Positions 7,791-17,250 are shown, numbered from the stretch's first letter. The stretch is 64,000 nt of DNA from Microbacterium sp. BR1 (GCF_002812725.1 NZ_NMUN01000001.1:62001-126000), one strand, 5' to 3'. Made by a program: numbers and translations. Notes: generated from the letters alone by a model not told the origin.

Positions 7791-8833
7791 ACGCGATGAC
7801 CAACGACACGAAATCGAATAGTCCGAGCGTCGAGACGAGCCCGATCGTCTCGGGGAGGGGCGAACGATGGAAGGAGCTCGCGACGCGGCAAGAGACGCTT
7901 CTGATCGGCGTTTACATCGTGATGGTGTTGGTTTTCTCGTTGCTGAATCCGCGCTATTTCTCCACGGCGTCCTTCGGGAACATCCTCCAGGACTTCGCGC
8001 CCGTCCTGCTCATGGCGATCGGGCAGACGTTCGTCATCATCACGGGCGGGATCGACCTGTCGGTCGGCGCCGTGCTCGGGCTCTCCGGAGTCTCCGCAGC
8101 GCTCGCCATCCGGAGCACGACGGAGAGCGGGATGGATCCGGCGCTGAGCATCACGGTGGGAATCATCGCCGCGCTCGCCGTGGGTGCGACGGTGGGAGTC
8201 GTCAATGGTCTCTTGATCACTCGGGTCCGGCTTGCGCCATTCATCGCGACGCTAGCGACGATGGGTGTTTGCCTGGGCACGACACTCGTGATTACCGGCG
8301 GAGTGCAGATCGCTGGCGCTCCGAAGCAGGTCGTGCTTCTGGGTAATACGCGGTTCCTCGAGATTCTCACCGTGCCCCTCATAGTGGTCTTCGGCATTCT
8401 CGTGATCGCGTGGCTGACGCTGTCGCGGACGCGGTTCGGGCGGCACACCTACGCCATCGGGTCCAACCAGTTCGCCGCGCGAGTCGCTGGCATCAACGTG
8501 GACCGACACCTCATGAAGGTCTACGTCATCGGAGGCATTCTCGCTGCGGTCGCCGGGCTCTTCGTCTACTTCCGTCTCGGCTCGGGCTCACCGTCTTCGG
8601 GACGCGGGGGCGAATTGCAGGCGATCGCCGCAGCGGTCATCGGCGGCGTGAGTCTCATGGGCGGGGTCGGACGCGTGACCGGAACCGCGCTGGGCGCGCT
8701 CATCACCGCCAGTGTGCTGAGCGGACTGATCCTCATCGGCATCGAGCCCAACGCCCAGCAGATCGTCGTCGGTGCGCTCATTGCCGTGGCTGTCGCCGTT
8801 CAGGGCATCGGCCGCGCCAATTCCCGAAGCTAA
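7787..8833 (+). CDS. ABC importer permease (RbsC-like)
   Basis: The 348-aa membrane protein has the BPD_transp_2 pattern: about eight to ten hydrophobic segments, the ITGGIDLSVGAVLGLSG motif and GRHTYAIGSNQFAARVAGINV, the cytoplasmic coupling loop of RbsC-type permeases. The GTG start overlaps the binder stop (GTGA); an in-frame ATG is at 7796. It forms the channel for the substrate delivered by the preceding lipoprotein. Confidence 0.9.
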   Translation: MNAMTNDTKSNSPSVETSPIVSGRGERWKELATRQETLLIGVYIVMVLVFSLLNPRYFSTASFGNILQDFAPVLLMAIGQTFVIITGGIDLSVGAVLGLSGVSAALAIRSTTESGMDPALSITVGIIAALAVGATVGVVNGLLITRVRLAPFIATLATMGVCLGTTLVITGGVQIAGAPKQVVLLGNTRFLEILTVPLIVVFGILVIAWLTLSRTRFGRHTYAIGSNQFAARVAGINVDRHLMKVYVIGGILAAVAGLFVYFRLGSGSPSSGRGGELQAIAAAVIGGVSLMGGVGRVTGTALGALITASVLSGLILIGIEPNAQQIVVGALIAVAVAVQGIGRANSRS

Positions 8834-8843
8834 GGAGCACGAC

Positions 8844-9602
8844 ATGAACGCAGAGCCCGTGTACCAGGTGACGGGTGTCACCAAGAAGTACGGGAACGTC
8901 CTCGCACTCGAGGACGTCGACTTCTCCGTCGCGGCAGGCGAAGTCGTCGGTCTCGTCGGCGACAACGGCGCGGGCAAGTCGACCCTCGTCAAGGTCTTGT
9001 CCGGGGCACACCGTCCCGATCGGGGCGAAATACGTCTCGACGGCGCTCCCGTGCAGTGGCACTCGCCGCAGCAGGCGTTGGAGAGCGGAATCGAGACCCT
9101 CTATCAGGACTCGTCTCTCGCCCCGGACCTGACGGTGAGCGCCAATGTCTTTCTGGGGCGGGAGGAAGTGGTGCCGGGCTTCTGGGGTCGGCTGGGGTTT
9201 CTCGCCAACCGGCGAATGGACGAGGTGGCGCGACAAGAACTGGAGAAGGTCGGGATCGCGGTTCCGTCCTCGACCCGAACGGTCTCGCGCCTCTCTGGCG
9301 GGCAACGCCAGGCCGTTGCCATCGGTCGTGCCGCCGCATGGGCGAGCAAGGTCATCATCCTGGACGAACCGACCAACCACCTCGGTGCGCGACAGTCCGC
9401 CGAGGTCCTGGAAGTCATCAAACAGGCGAAGATGAAGGGGCTCGCGGTCGTCTTCATCTCGCACACGCTCCCGCACGTCCTCGAGGTGACGGATCGCATC
9501 GTGGTCTTGCGACTCGGACGTGTCCTGGTCGACGCGCCGACGAGCACCTTCACGCCTGACAGCCTCGTCAAGGCGATCACCGGGCTGAGCGGGGCCGCGT
9601 GA
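8844..9602 (+). CDS. ABC importer ATPase, single domain
   Basis: The 252-aa protein has one nucleotide-binding domain: Walker A GDNGAGKST (residues 39-47), signature LSGGQRQ, Walker B IILDEPTNHLG and switch His in FISHTLPHVL. RbsA-type systems usually carry a double ATPase; here a single-domain subunit, presumably as a homodimer, powers the importer. ATG 8844 follows AAGGAGCACGAC. A longer reading from 8772 only overlaps the permease. Confidence 0.9.
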   Translation: MNAEPVYQVTGVTKKYGNVLALEDVDFSVAAGEVVGLVGDNGAGKSTLVKVLSGAHRPDRGEIRLDGAPVQWHSPQQALESGIETLYQDSSLAPDLTVSANVFLGREEVVPGFWGRLGFLANRRMDEVARQELEKVGIAVPSSTRTVSRLSGGQRQAVAIGRAAAWASKVIILDEPTNHLGARQSAEVLEVIKQAKMKGLAVVFISHTLPHVLEVTDRIVVLRLGRVLVDAPTSTFTPDSLVKAITGLSGAA

Positions 9603-10930
9603 TGGGCTCGACCAACGAGAACGCCACCGCCAGACTCGAGGCGCTCGATGCGGCGATCCTGGAGCACGCACAAGAGGCCGAGCGCCTCCTGATCGACCTC
9701 GTCGCCGTCCCCAGCGTGAACCCGCTGCAACCGGGCGTTGACGCCGAGACCTACGCGGGCGGCGAATCCCGTGCCAACGAGCTCTTCGGCGAATGGCTTC
9801 GAGGCGCCGGTATGGAGACGCAGACCGTAGAAGCCGAGACCGGCAGGGCGAACCTCGTGGGCATCCGTCGGGGAAGCGGTGCCGGACGATCGCTCGGGAT
9901 CAACGCTCACATCGACACGGTCGCCCCCCAGAGCGGGCGGTTCGAGAACCCGTGGAAGGCGGAACGCATCGGCAACCTGCTCTACGGGCTGGGTGCGACG
10001 GACATGAAGGCCGCGCATGCGGCTGCATGGCTCGCCGTGAAGGCTCTGAACGATGTGGGAGTCGTCCTGGATGGGGATCTGCATATCCACTCCGTCGTCG
10101 GTGAAGAGACGATGAGCCACGGTCTCGGCACGACCGCGGTTCTCGACGCCGGGTTCGATGTCGACGCCGTCCTCATCCCGGAACCCACCTCCAGCGGCGC
10201 CGATCTGTTCCGTCTCGCGAACACGGCAGCGGGCAACTACCTCTTCTCGCTCACGGTGCGAGGGAAGTCCACCCACTGGGCTTCGCGAAATCTCGCCATC
10301 CGGGCAGGCGGAGGCGGGGACGCCGTCGGGGTCAACGCCATCGACAAGGGCTTCTACATCTACAGCGCCATGCGTCAGCTCGAAGAGCAGTGGGCCTTCA
10401 CCAAGAAGCATCCGCAGTTCCCCGCCGGCGCGTTCATCATCCATCCAGGTGTGCTGCATGCCGACATCGGGTTTGCAGCGGCTCCGTACTTTCCCGACCG
10501 TGCCCGGTTCGACTATCTCCTCTCGTTCCCGCCGGGGGAGACGTCGGAGCAGATCCGAGAGGAGATCGAGGCGCACATCAACGCCGCGGCTGCGCTGGAT
10601 CCGTGGCTCGCCGCTCACCCCGTGGAGTTCGAGTGGATCGATACGTGGCCGCCTGCCTACACGGATCCTTCGTCGGATTTCGCCAGGATCGCACTCGACG
10701 CACGCAACACCGTCGCGACCGCCCTGGGAGCGCCGTCGCTGGAGGCACCGCAAACCAATGGTGCGCAGTCCGACGCTTCCTTCTACGAGGCGCGAGGCAT
10801 TCCGGCCCTCGTCTGCGGACCGGGAAATCTCCTGGTCGCGCACTCCGCAGACGAGTTCGTCGACGTAAATCTGATCCCCGCGGCAGCGAGCATGATCGTT
10901 CGCACCGCACTGGGTTGGTGCGGGGGATGA
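9602..10930 (+). CDS. M20-family metallohydrolase (ArgE/DapE-like)
   Basis: The 442-aa enzyme matches M20 zinc peptidases/deacylases: NAHIDTVAP with metal His/Asp, GLGATDMKAA, and the catalytic Glu-Glu in HSVVGEETMS, followed by a dimerisation lid and QTNGAQSDASFY, a metal-His variant region. It cleaves amide bonds of peptides or N-acylated amino acids. Its gene is fused by overlap (GTGATG) to the importer ATPase, so the imported substrate is probably an amide or peptide conjugate that is trimmed inside the cell. That link to glycated peptides is inference. Confidence 0.82.
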   Translation: MGSTNENATARLEALDAAILEHAQEAERLLIDLVAVPSVNPLQPGVDAETYAGGESRANELFGEWLRGAGMETQTVEAETGRANLVGIRRGSGAGRSLGINAHIDTVAPQSGRFENPWKAERIGNLLYGLGATDMKAAHAAAWLAVKALNDVGVVLDGDLHIHSVVGEETMSHGLGTTAVLDAGFDVDAVLIPEPTSSGADLFRLANTAAGNYLFSLTVRGKSTHWASRNLAIRAGGGGDAVGVNAIDKGFYIYSAMRQLEEQWAFTKKHPQFPAGAFIIHPGVLHADIGFAAAPYFPDRARFDYLLSFPPGETSEQIREEIEAHINAAAALDPWLAAHPVEFEWIDTWPPAYTDPSSDFARIALDARNTVATALGAPSLEAPQTNGAQSDASFYEARGIPALVCGPGNLLVAHSADEFVDVNLIPAAASMIVRTALGWCGG

Positions 10931-10970
10931 CGAATCGGACGGTTCGCGTCCCGGGACGGCCTCATCGGTG

Positions 10971-11642
10971 ATGACCCACTTCGATGCGGTGGTGTTCGAC
11001 TGCGACGGAGTCCTCGTCGACAGTGAGGTGCTGTCCGCGAGGGTGTCGCAGCGAATACTGAGCGATCTCGGCTGGAACGCCGCGCTCGAAGAACTGATGG
11101 AGCTGTTCACCGGCTGCTCGCAGGAGTTCTTCGTCGCTGAGATCGAGCGACGGATCGGGCGGCGATTGGAACCCGGATGGGATGATCCGTATGCGGGCTG
11201 GCTCATGGAAGCGTTCCGGTGCGAGCTCACCGCGGTGCCCGGGATCGAGAGTGCGCTCGAGCAGATCGCGCTCCCTGTCGCCGTCGCATCCAACAGTGGA
11301 CGCGAGCGCATTCGGAGCAGTCTCGACCTCGTCGGCCTGCTCCCGCGGTTCGCCGGAAAGATCGCGAGCGCTGAAGACGTCGTCGCAGGGAAACCCGAAC
11401 CGGATGTGTATCTGCGAGCGGCGGAGATCCTGGGGGTCGCGCCCGAGCGCTGCATAGCCATCGATGACAGCGCTTTCGGGGTCGAGGCGGCCCGACGGGC
11501 CGGTATGTATGTGCTGGCGTACGGCCCTGGCGCGGCGACACGAGCCGGAGATGGCGTTCCCTCGATAAGCGACTTGCGCCTGCTCCCGGCCGTCGTGGAT
11601 CGGCTGGTCAGCCTGGGGTCCACCGCCTCCGGGAGAAGATAG
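10971..11642 (+). CDS. HAD-superfamily hydrolase, beta-PGM/phosphatase-like
   Basis: The 223-aa protein starts with motif I DCDGVLVDSE (D nucleophile and acid/base D), followed by a helical cap, motif II VASNSG, a motif III Lys in AGKPEPDVYL and motif IV IDDSAFGV. This is the subfamily I sugar-phosphate phosphatase/beta-phosphoglucomutase pattern. It is last in the importer operon, 40 bp after the M20 gene, and may dephosphorylate dead-end hexose phosphates. GTG 10968 directly precedes the ATG chosen here. Confidence 0.83.
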   Translation: MTHFDAVVFDCDGVLVDSEVLSARVSQRILSDLGWNAALEELMELFTGCSQEFFVAEIERRIGRRLEPGWDDPYAGWLMEAFRCELTAVPGIESALEQIALPVAVASNSGRERIRSSLDLVGLLPRFAGKIASAEDVVAGKPEPDVYLRAAEILGVAPERCIAIDDSAFGVEAARRAGMYVLAYGPGAATRAGDGVPSISDLRLLPAVVDRLVSLGSTASGRR

Positions 11643-11684
11643 GTCCGCAGTGCGACAAGGTGTTTCGTGGTCGATTGATGGGAA

Positions 11685-12176
11685 CTACGAGGTGACTCGA
11701 AGATGCGGCGCTTGCCGCGACGATTGTCTGGCAATCAGGACGCTCGGGAGCTGAACTTCGCGTGCGGGATCGTCGAGGCCATTCACCCGCTGCATGACCA
11801 TCCGAGCGGCAAGTGCTCCCAGCTCCCGAACAGGCTGAGATACGACGGACAGAGCTCGTTCGAATCCCCCACTCCATGGGCTGTTGTCGAAGGTGCTGAC
11901 CGATAGGTCGTCGGATATGTGTAGTCCAGCTTTCCGTGCGGCTGCCAGAGCGGAGAGCGCCACAAGGCTGTCCGTAGCGAGTATCGCCGTCGGCGCATCC
12001 TTCTTCTCGAACCGTGCCGCGGCTGTGGTGTTGACGGGGAATGTCCACTGGTGGGACAACCCCCGCGCCCTGAGGCGCCTGCAGGCCAGTGAGCCCGACC
12101 AGTGGTGCCGACGTCGGGGCTGCGAGGACTGGCCGCTCGGTCCGACGGTGGCTGCAGCGATTTCGAGGGTCGACAT
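11685..12176 (-). pseudogene. Truncated LacI-family regulator
   Basis: The frame encodes the C-terminal half of a LacI effector domain (DAPTAILATDSLVALSALAAARKAG, DDLSVSTFDNSPW, VVSQPVRELGALAARMVMQ). Upstream it keeps only about 12 residues resembling the start of a LacI helix-turn-helix (MSTLEIAAATVG), then jumps within about 25 residues to the middle of the sensor domain. About half of a normal 340-aa LacI protein is missing, including the recognition helix and hinge, so it should not bind DNA. It is most simply an internal deletion remnant, perhaps the former regulator of the divergent hydroxylase gene. Confidence 0.7.
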
Positions 12177-12245
12177 CGCGCGAAGCGCCGATTCCTTATA
12201 GTTTGTACCCCAACGAAATACGCGTCCACGATCAAGGGAGAACGT

Positions 12246-14138
12246 GTGCAGTTTTACCGAGACGGATACCGCCCCGGCGATCCCGATATCCAGCCTGCCG
12301 CGACCGAAGCGCTCGCGCGATCGGACGAGTTCCCCGCGGAACTCGACGTGCTGATCGTCGGCACCGGACCCGCAGGTACGGTGCTGGCCGCGCAGATGGC
12401 GGAGTTCCCCGGCATCTCGACCCGCATCATCGAACGTCGGGCCGAGCCTCTCGCGGCTGGCCACGCGGATGGGGTGGCTTGCCGCACCGTCGAAATGTTC
12501 CAGGCGTTCGGTCTTGCCGACGCGCTGCTGCGCGAGGCGTACTGGGTGAACGAGGTGCGGTTCTGGGGGCCGTCGGAGACCGATCGTTCGAAGATCGTGC
12601 GCACTGGGTGGGTTGAGGACACCCCCGCGGGGCTCAGTGAGTTCCCTCACGTGATCGTGAACCAGGCGCGTATGCAGCAGTACCTGCTGGAGTATGCCGC
12701 GCGCTCGGCGAGCCGGCTTGAGGCCGACTATGGCCTCGAGTTCGTTGGGTTCGAGATGGTCGAGGGCGATCGACCCGTGGCGGTCACCCTCCGGCGCACC
12801 GCGGGGATGAACGAGGGTGAGGAATTCGTCGTCCACGCCCGCTACGTCGTCGGATGCGACGGCGCCCGGAGCAACGTACGCCGGTCGCTCGGTATACGGC
12901 TCGAGGGCGACGCGGCGAACCACGCCTGGGGCGTGATGGACGTGCTCGCCACGACAGACTTCCCCGACTGGCGCACGAAGAACGTTGTGCAGTCGGCAGG
13001 CAAGGGAAGTCTTCTCATGATCCCGCGCGAGGGCGGGAACATGGTGCGCATCTACGTCGATCTGGGGGAGGTAGCCGCGGGAGACCGGGCCATCCGCGGC
13101 ACATCGGCAGAGCAGCTCCGTGCGATTGCGAACGCGATCCTGGATCCCTATTCGATCGATGTGAAGGAAGTCGCTTGGTCGAGCGTGTACGAGGTCGGCC
13201 AGCGGGTTGCCAGAGGCTTCGATGATCTCGGTCCCGAGCCGCCGGCGAACGCCGTGCCCCACCTGTTCCTCGCGGGCGACGCATGCCACACGCACAGTGC
13301 AAAGGCGGGGCAGGGCATGAACGTGTCGATGCAGGATGCATTCAATCTCGGATGGAAGCTCGCCGCCGTGCTGCAGGGACGCTCGGATGCGTCGCTCCTC
13401 CGTACATACTCGGAGGAACGCCAGGCGATCGCGACCGATCTGATCGAGTTCGACAAACACTGGTCTGCATTCATAGCCCAGCCTTCGCGCGATCCCGAGC
13501 ATCCCGAGCGCGGCGGGGTCTCGCCCGAGGAGATGCAAGCCGAGTTCGCTCGGCAGGGCCGGTACACCGCCGGCCTCGCCACCACCTATGCGACCTCGAT
13601 CCTCACCGGAACGCTCGATCACCAAACCCTCGCAACGGGGTTCGAGGTCGGAGCGCGGTTCCATTCTGCCCCGGTGCGGCGTGTGGCTGACGCCCGGCTG
13701 ATGCAGCTCGGACACGCGCACCGCGCCGACGGTCGCTGGCGTCTCTACGCGTTCGGTGACGAATCCGGAGCCGAACTACAAGACCTGCTCGCTTGGCTCG
13801 GCAGCGACGTGGGCTCTCCCGTTAACACGTTCCGCTCACCGCATGCCGACATCGACGCCGTTATCGACGTGCACGCGGTATTCCGGGGCTCGCATCACGA
13901 CATCGACATGACCTCGCTGCCCGAGATTCTGCTGCCGATCTCGGGACCTCTCGGTTTGCAGGATTGGGAGAAGGCGTGGGCGGCCGACCCCGCCGACGAC
14001 ATCTTCGCGCGGCGCGGCATCGCCGCGGACGGGGCGATGATCGTCGTGCGTCCAGATCAATACATCGCACACGTGCTGCCGCTGACTGCACGCGACCAGC
14101 TGTGCGCGTTCTTCGGCGGTGTCCTGCGCCCGGTGTGA
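12246..14138 (+). CDS. FAD-dependent aromatic hydroxylase (3-hydroxybenzoate 4-monooxygenase-like)
   Basis: This 630-aa flavoprotein monooxygenase has GTGPAGTVLAAQ for FAD binding, the GxDG-region YVVGCDGARSNVRR and FLAGDACHTHSAKAGQGMNVSMQDAFNLGWKLA, then a C-terminal thioredoxin-like domain as in phenol 2-monooxygenase and 3-hydroxybenzoate 4-monooxygenase (about 640 aa). It would hydroxylate a phenolic acid using NADPH and O2, for 3-hydroxybenzoate giving protocatechuate. GTG 12246 follows AAGGGAGAAC. A -10-like TATAGT lies at 12197. No ring-cleavage gene is nearby. Confidence 0.85.
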   Translation: MQFYRDGYRPGDPDIQPAATEALARSDEFPAELDVLIVGTGPAGTVLAAQMAEFPGISTRIIERRAEPLAAGHADGVACRTVEMFQAFGLADALLREAYWVNEVRFWGPSETDRSKIVRTGWVEDTPAGLSEFPHVIVNQARMQQYLLEYAARSASRLEADYGLEFVGFEMVEGDRPVAVTLRRTAGMNEGEEFVVHARYVVGCDGARSNVRRSLGIRLEGDAANHAWGVMDVLATTDFPDWRTKNVVQSAGKGSLLMIPREGGNMVRIYVDLGEVAAGDRAIRGTSAEQLRAIANAILDPYSIDVKEVAWSSVYEVGQRVARGFDDLGPEPPANAVPHLFLAGDACHTHSAKAGQGMNVSMQDAFNLGWKLAAVLQGRSDASLLRTYSEERQAIATDLIEFDKHWSAFIAQPSRDPEHPERGGVSPEEMQAEFARQGRYTAGLATTYATSILTGTLDHQTLATGFEVGARFHSAPVRRVADARLMQLGHAHRADGRWRLYAFGDESGAELQDLLAWLGSDVGSPVNTFRSPHADIDAVIDVHAVFRGSHHDIDMTSLPEILLPISGPLGLQDWEKAWAADPADDIFARRGIAADGAMIVVRPDQYIAHVLPLTARDQLCAFFGGVLRPV

Positions 14139-14600
14139 TTGGCTGACACGATTGATGCCGTGACCGCCCACGACCTCCCCGAATCGATTGCCGAGCCGCA
14201 GCGGCACGTCGGCAATCTGATCCGCCGTGCCCAGCAGTTGCACTTGGCTACGTGGGCGCGCACGGTGTCTGCGGAGATCACCAGCGCGCAGTACAGCATC
14301 CTCGCTGTGTTGAACCGCCTCGGCGGAGCGAGCCAGCGCGAGTTGTGCGATGAAGTCGACCTCGACCGCTCCACCATCACTGACCTCGTTCGCCGGATGG
14401 AGCGTGCCGGGCTCATCAGCAGGCAGCGCGCGGACGGCGACGCGCGACGTAACGTCGTCACCCTCACCGAGCGGGGCGAGAGCGAGCGTCGTCGCCTCGC
14501 ACCGCTCGTTCTTGAGGTGCAGCGCGAGCTGACCCAGCACATGGACCCCGCGGAGGCAACGGCGCTCTACCGCGCGCTGTGGTCGCTTCTCGAGCGATAG
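14139..14600 (+). CDS. MarR-family regulator
   Basis: The 153-aa protein has a MarR winged helix: ITSAQYSILAVLNRLGGASQRELCDEVDLDRSTITDLVRRMERAGLISRQRA with the basic wing DGDARRNVVTLTERG. Such proteins usually repress nearby aromatic catabolism genes and respond to phenolic ligands, which fits its position one base after the hydroxylase gene. The start is uncertain: TTG 14139 abuts the previous stop, and GTG 14160 is an alternative; neither has a strong ribosome binding site. Confidence 0.85.
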   Translation: MADTIDAVTAHDLPESIAEPQRHVGNLIRRAQQLHLATWARTVSAEITSAQYSILAVLNRLGGASQRELCDEVDLDRSTITDLVRRMERAGLISRQRADGDARRNVVTLTERGESERRRLAPLVLEVQRELTQHMDPAEATALYRALWSLLER

Positions 14601-14988
14601 GGTCCGTGCTTACTCGGCAGCACCGGCTGTGGGCGCCGGCGGGCCGCCCCAGCCGGCGAGCGTCGCCGACTGCCACGGACCTGCGGCGCGGATCAATTTT
14701 CCGGTGAGGTCGGGGATCGCTCCAGGCAGTGCGGTCAAGCTGCTCGCGTTGCACGCTTGACCAGACGGGCTCGTTGTCCAGCCCGGCGGTCGTGATGCGA
14801 CGCTGGGTGAGCGGACTATGCCGTGGCCGACATGCCCTCATTCGCCCTCCGGGCAATGAGACGTGCGAAGATCTGCGAACAACTGAATCCCCGCAGGCGT
14901 AGACGAACCTCCACGAGAATCATCGAGAAACCGCGCTACATCGAGTTGAACCCTCCTGCCGGACCGAGCAGCCTCGTCTGGACCGGAT
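14601..14988. other. Non-coding or decayed stretch
   Basis: No gene is supported here. A minus-strand frame from about 14838 down to a TAA near 14615 reads LTALPGAIPDLTGKLIRAAG before the stop but has no convincing start and no recognised family. The stretch looks like decayed sequence next to the histidine kinase remnant. Confidence 0.4.
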
Positions 14989-15560
14989 TCAGATCCCTCC
15001 GTCTCCGCGAGAATACAACTGATCAGGGTAATTTTCACGAGACGGCATCGAGGGGACTTTGCTCCGGTCCTGCACGGGCGCGCTTTGCCGCGCGGGGAGT
15101 TCGATGCGCAGAGCCGTTCCCTCGCCGAGAACGGACGATACGGAGACGTCTCCTCGATGCGCGCGAACGATTTCGCGGACGATGGCGAGCCCCAGACCTG
15201 TTCCCGCACCGCCTGAACTTGGGCGTTGGTGGCTCGGAAGAAGCGCTCGAAAACATGAGGGATGTCATCGGCCGGGATGCCCATTCCCGTGTCGGTGATG
15301 TCGATCGTGACGCTCGGGCTCCCATTCAGCCTTCTGGCCGCCATCACTTCGACATCCACGCATCCCGCAACCGGCGTGAATTTCACCGCATTCTCGATCA
15401 CGTGCGTGAAGGTCTGTTCGAGCTGGTCCTCGTCGCCCTCGACGATCGTCGCGACGTCACCGCCGATCCTGAGGCTCACCTTCCGTGAGTGGGACAGAGG
15501 GCGCAGCGATTCCTCGACTCGGTGCAGCATCGCACCGATCTCGAATCGGCGCCCCCCTGG
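14989..15560 (-). pseudogene. Sensor histidine kinase remnant, frameshifted
   Basis: The minus strand encodes a HATPase_c domain: LEQTFTHVIENAVKFTP (N box), [12 protein letters not shown] (G1) and [11 protein letters not shown] (F box). The G2 box [20 protein letters not shown] follows only after a frameshift near 15212. The true C-terminus ends at a TGA at 14989. Further upstream a run GGGGGG near 15555 also appears shifted, and no His phosphoacceptor helix or sensor domain remains. The gene is therefore dead. No response regulator gene is adjacent. Confidence 0.75.
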
Positions 15561-15748
15561 CTGAGACCGTCTTCGCTGACGAGGTTCCTAGTGGGCGAAT
15601 GGACTGGCTCCTGCCCGTATGGGTGAAGGAGCTCGAAGCCGCCGAGGCGCGACTGTCCGATGCCCTGATGACGACCCCGGACCTGATGACAGCGAGTCTC
15701 TGACCGAGGCGGTCGCCACCCTTTGATAGGGCTGACTCGTCCACCCGA
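15561..15748. other. Decayed 5-prime part of kinase remnant
   Basis: Short minus-strand frames continue the degenerate kinase but no domain is recognisable. Nothing else is seen. Confidence 0.3.
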
Positions 15749-17158
15749 TCAGATCGTGATCACCTTCGGTGCGACGAGGCCCTTCATCCCGTGCATGCCG
15801 AACTCGAGACCGTATCCCGATGCCTTCGTTCCCCCGAAGGGCACGGCCGGATTGAGCGTCCCGTGCTGGTTGATCCACACCGTGCCGCTCTCGAGGCGGT
15901 GGGCGACTCGCTCCGCTTCGACCGGGTCGCCCCACACGGAAGCGCCGAGTGCCTGTTCGGATGCGTTGGCCCGCCGTACGGCGTCGTCGAGATCGGTGTA
16001 GCGGATCACCGGTATCACCGGACCGAACTGCTCCTCGTCCACCAGCGGGGCTCCGTCCTCGATGTCCGCGACGATCGTGGGGCGGTAGAAGCGCGGTCCG
16101 AGCTCGGGGGCGGCCTCGCCGCCCGTCACGACACGTGCGCCCCGGGCGCGTGCATCATCGACCAGGTGCGAGACGATGTCGAACTGCTGGTCGGTGGACA
16201 ACGGGCCGAGCTGGCTCGTCTCATCCAGACCGGGTCCGAGCGCCGCGCCCTCGGCCAGCATCGCCAGCTCCCGCACGACGTCGTCGTAGATCGCATCGTG
16301 TACGTAGAGCCTCTTGAGCGCCGCGCACGTCTGACCGGTGTTGATGAAGATCCCCCAGAACAGCCCCTGCGCGATCGCCGCGGGATCCGCGCTCGCCAGG
16401 ACGATCCCGGGATCGTTTCCGCCGAGTTCGAGCGTGAGGCGCGCGAGATTGCCGGCCGAGCTCTTCACGATCTCCCGGCCGGTCTTCGTCGACCCCGTGA
16501 ACATCACCTTGGAGATACCACGGTGACCGGCCAAACCCGCACCCACCTCGCGGTCGCCCGACACTCCGATCAGTACTCCCTCCGGCAGGTGACGGTTCAT
16601 CAGCTCGATCAACGCCAGCACGCTGAGAGGGGTGTATTCGCTCGGCTTGGCCACAACCGTGTTGCCGACGCGCAGGGCAGGAGCGATCTGCCACATCGCG
16701 ATGAGCGCGGGCCAGTTCCACGGGCTGATCGCCGCGACGACACCCAAGGGCACGTAGTGCAATTCCGAGCGGTTTCCCCCTGCTTCGAAGAGCACCTCGG
16801 GCTCGAGTTCGAGGTCTGCCGCGCTGCGCAGCCAGACGGCGCAGCCGGCCGCCTCGAAGCGCGCTCCCGCGCCGTTCAGCGGTTTGCCCTGCTCTCGAGC
16901 GATGATCTGCGCGAGCTCCTCCGCGTGTGCGTCGATCTCGTCGGCCGCACGGCGCAGGTAGTCGGCGCGCTCGCCCGACGAGAGCCCCGCCCATGACTGC
17001 TGCGCGGCATGCGCGCGCACCACCGCGCTGTCGAGATCCTCGATGGTGTGCACGCGTGCCCATCCGATGGTCTCACCGGTTGCGGCATCCGGGATCGCTC
17101 TGCCCTCGCGCTCGCCTACGGTGATGGCGTCGAGAAGTGTCGTCGTTGGCTCGGTCAT
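15749..17158 (-). CDS. NAD(P)-dependent aldehyde dehydrogenase
   Basis: The 469-aa ALDH has the cofactor-binding segment ISPWNWPALIAMWQIAPALRVGNTVVAKPSEYTPL, the catalytic Glu in LELGGNDPGIV and catalytic Cys in NTGQTCAALKRLYV, and FGPVIPVIRY near the C-terminus. It oxidises an aldehyde to the acid. ATG 17158 (MTEPTTTL) is preceded on the minus strand by a GAGGAACC tract (GGTTCCTCC on the plus strand). It follows another ALDH gene in the same direction, with a hairpin between them. The substrate is unknown; context suggests aromatic or related aldehydes. Confidence 0.9.
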   Translation of the reverse strand: MTEPTTTLLDAITVGEREGRAIPDAATGETIGWARVHTIEDLDSAVVRAHAAQQSWAGLSSGERADYLRRAADEIDAHAEELAQIIAREQGKPLNGAGARFEAAGCAVWLRSAADLELEPEVLFEAGGNRSELHYVPLGVVAAISPWNWPALIAMWQIAPALRVGNTVVAKPSEYTPLSVLALIELMNRHLPEGVLIGVSGDREVGAGLAGHRGISKVMFTGSTKTGREIVKSSAGNLARLTLELGGNDPGIVLASADPAAIAQGLFWGIFINTGQTCAALKRLYVHDAIYDDVVRELAMLAEGAALGPGLDETSQLGPLSTDQQFDIVSHLVDDARARGARVVTGGEAAPELGPRFYRPTIVADIEDGAPLVDEEQFGPVIPVIRYTDLDDAVRRANASEQALGASVWGDPVEAERVAHRLESGTVWINQHGTLNPAVPFGGTKASGYGLEFGMHGMKGLVAPKVITI

Positions 17159-17220
17159 GGTTCCTCCTAGAACTGACGTCGTTGTTGCGTTCGCGCCCGT
17201 CCTCTGGAGCCGGGGACGGG

Positions 17221-17250
17221 CCCCTGGCATGACTCGGGCCATGCCAGGGG
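17221..17250 (-). terminator. Hairpin between two aldehyde dehydrogenase genes
   Basis: CCCCTGGCATG (17221-17231) pairs with CATGCCAGGGG (17240-17250). It has no T-run and lies between two genes of the same direction, so it may be an attenuator or an mRNA stabiliser. Confidence 0.5.

Noticed and set aside
9104..11734. 876-aa minus-strand open frame
   Set aside because: It lies opposite the intact ATPase, M20 and HAD genes, is Arg/Ser/Pro-rich without motifs, and is the usual high-G+C antisense shadow.
12177..13721. Long upstream extension of the LacI remnant frame
   Set aside because: It is antisense to the FAD hydroxylase and has no LacI similarity; only the part below 12176 resembles LacI.
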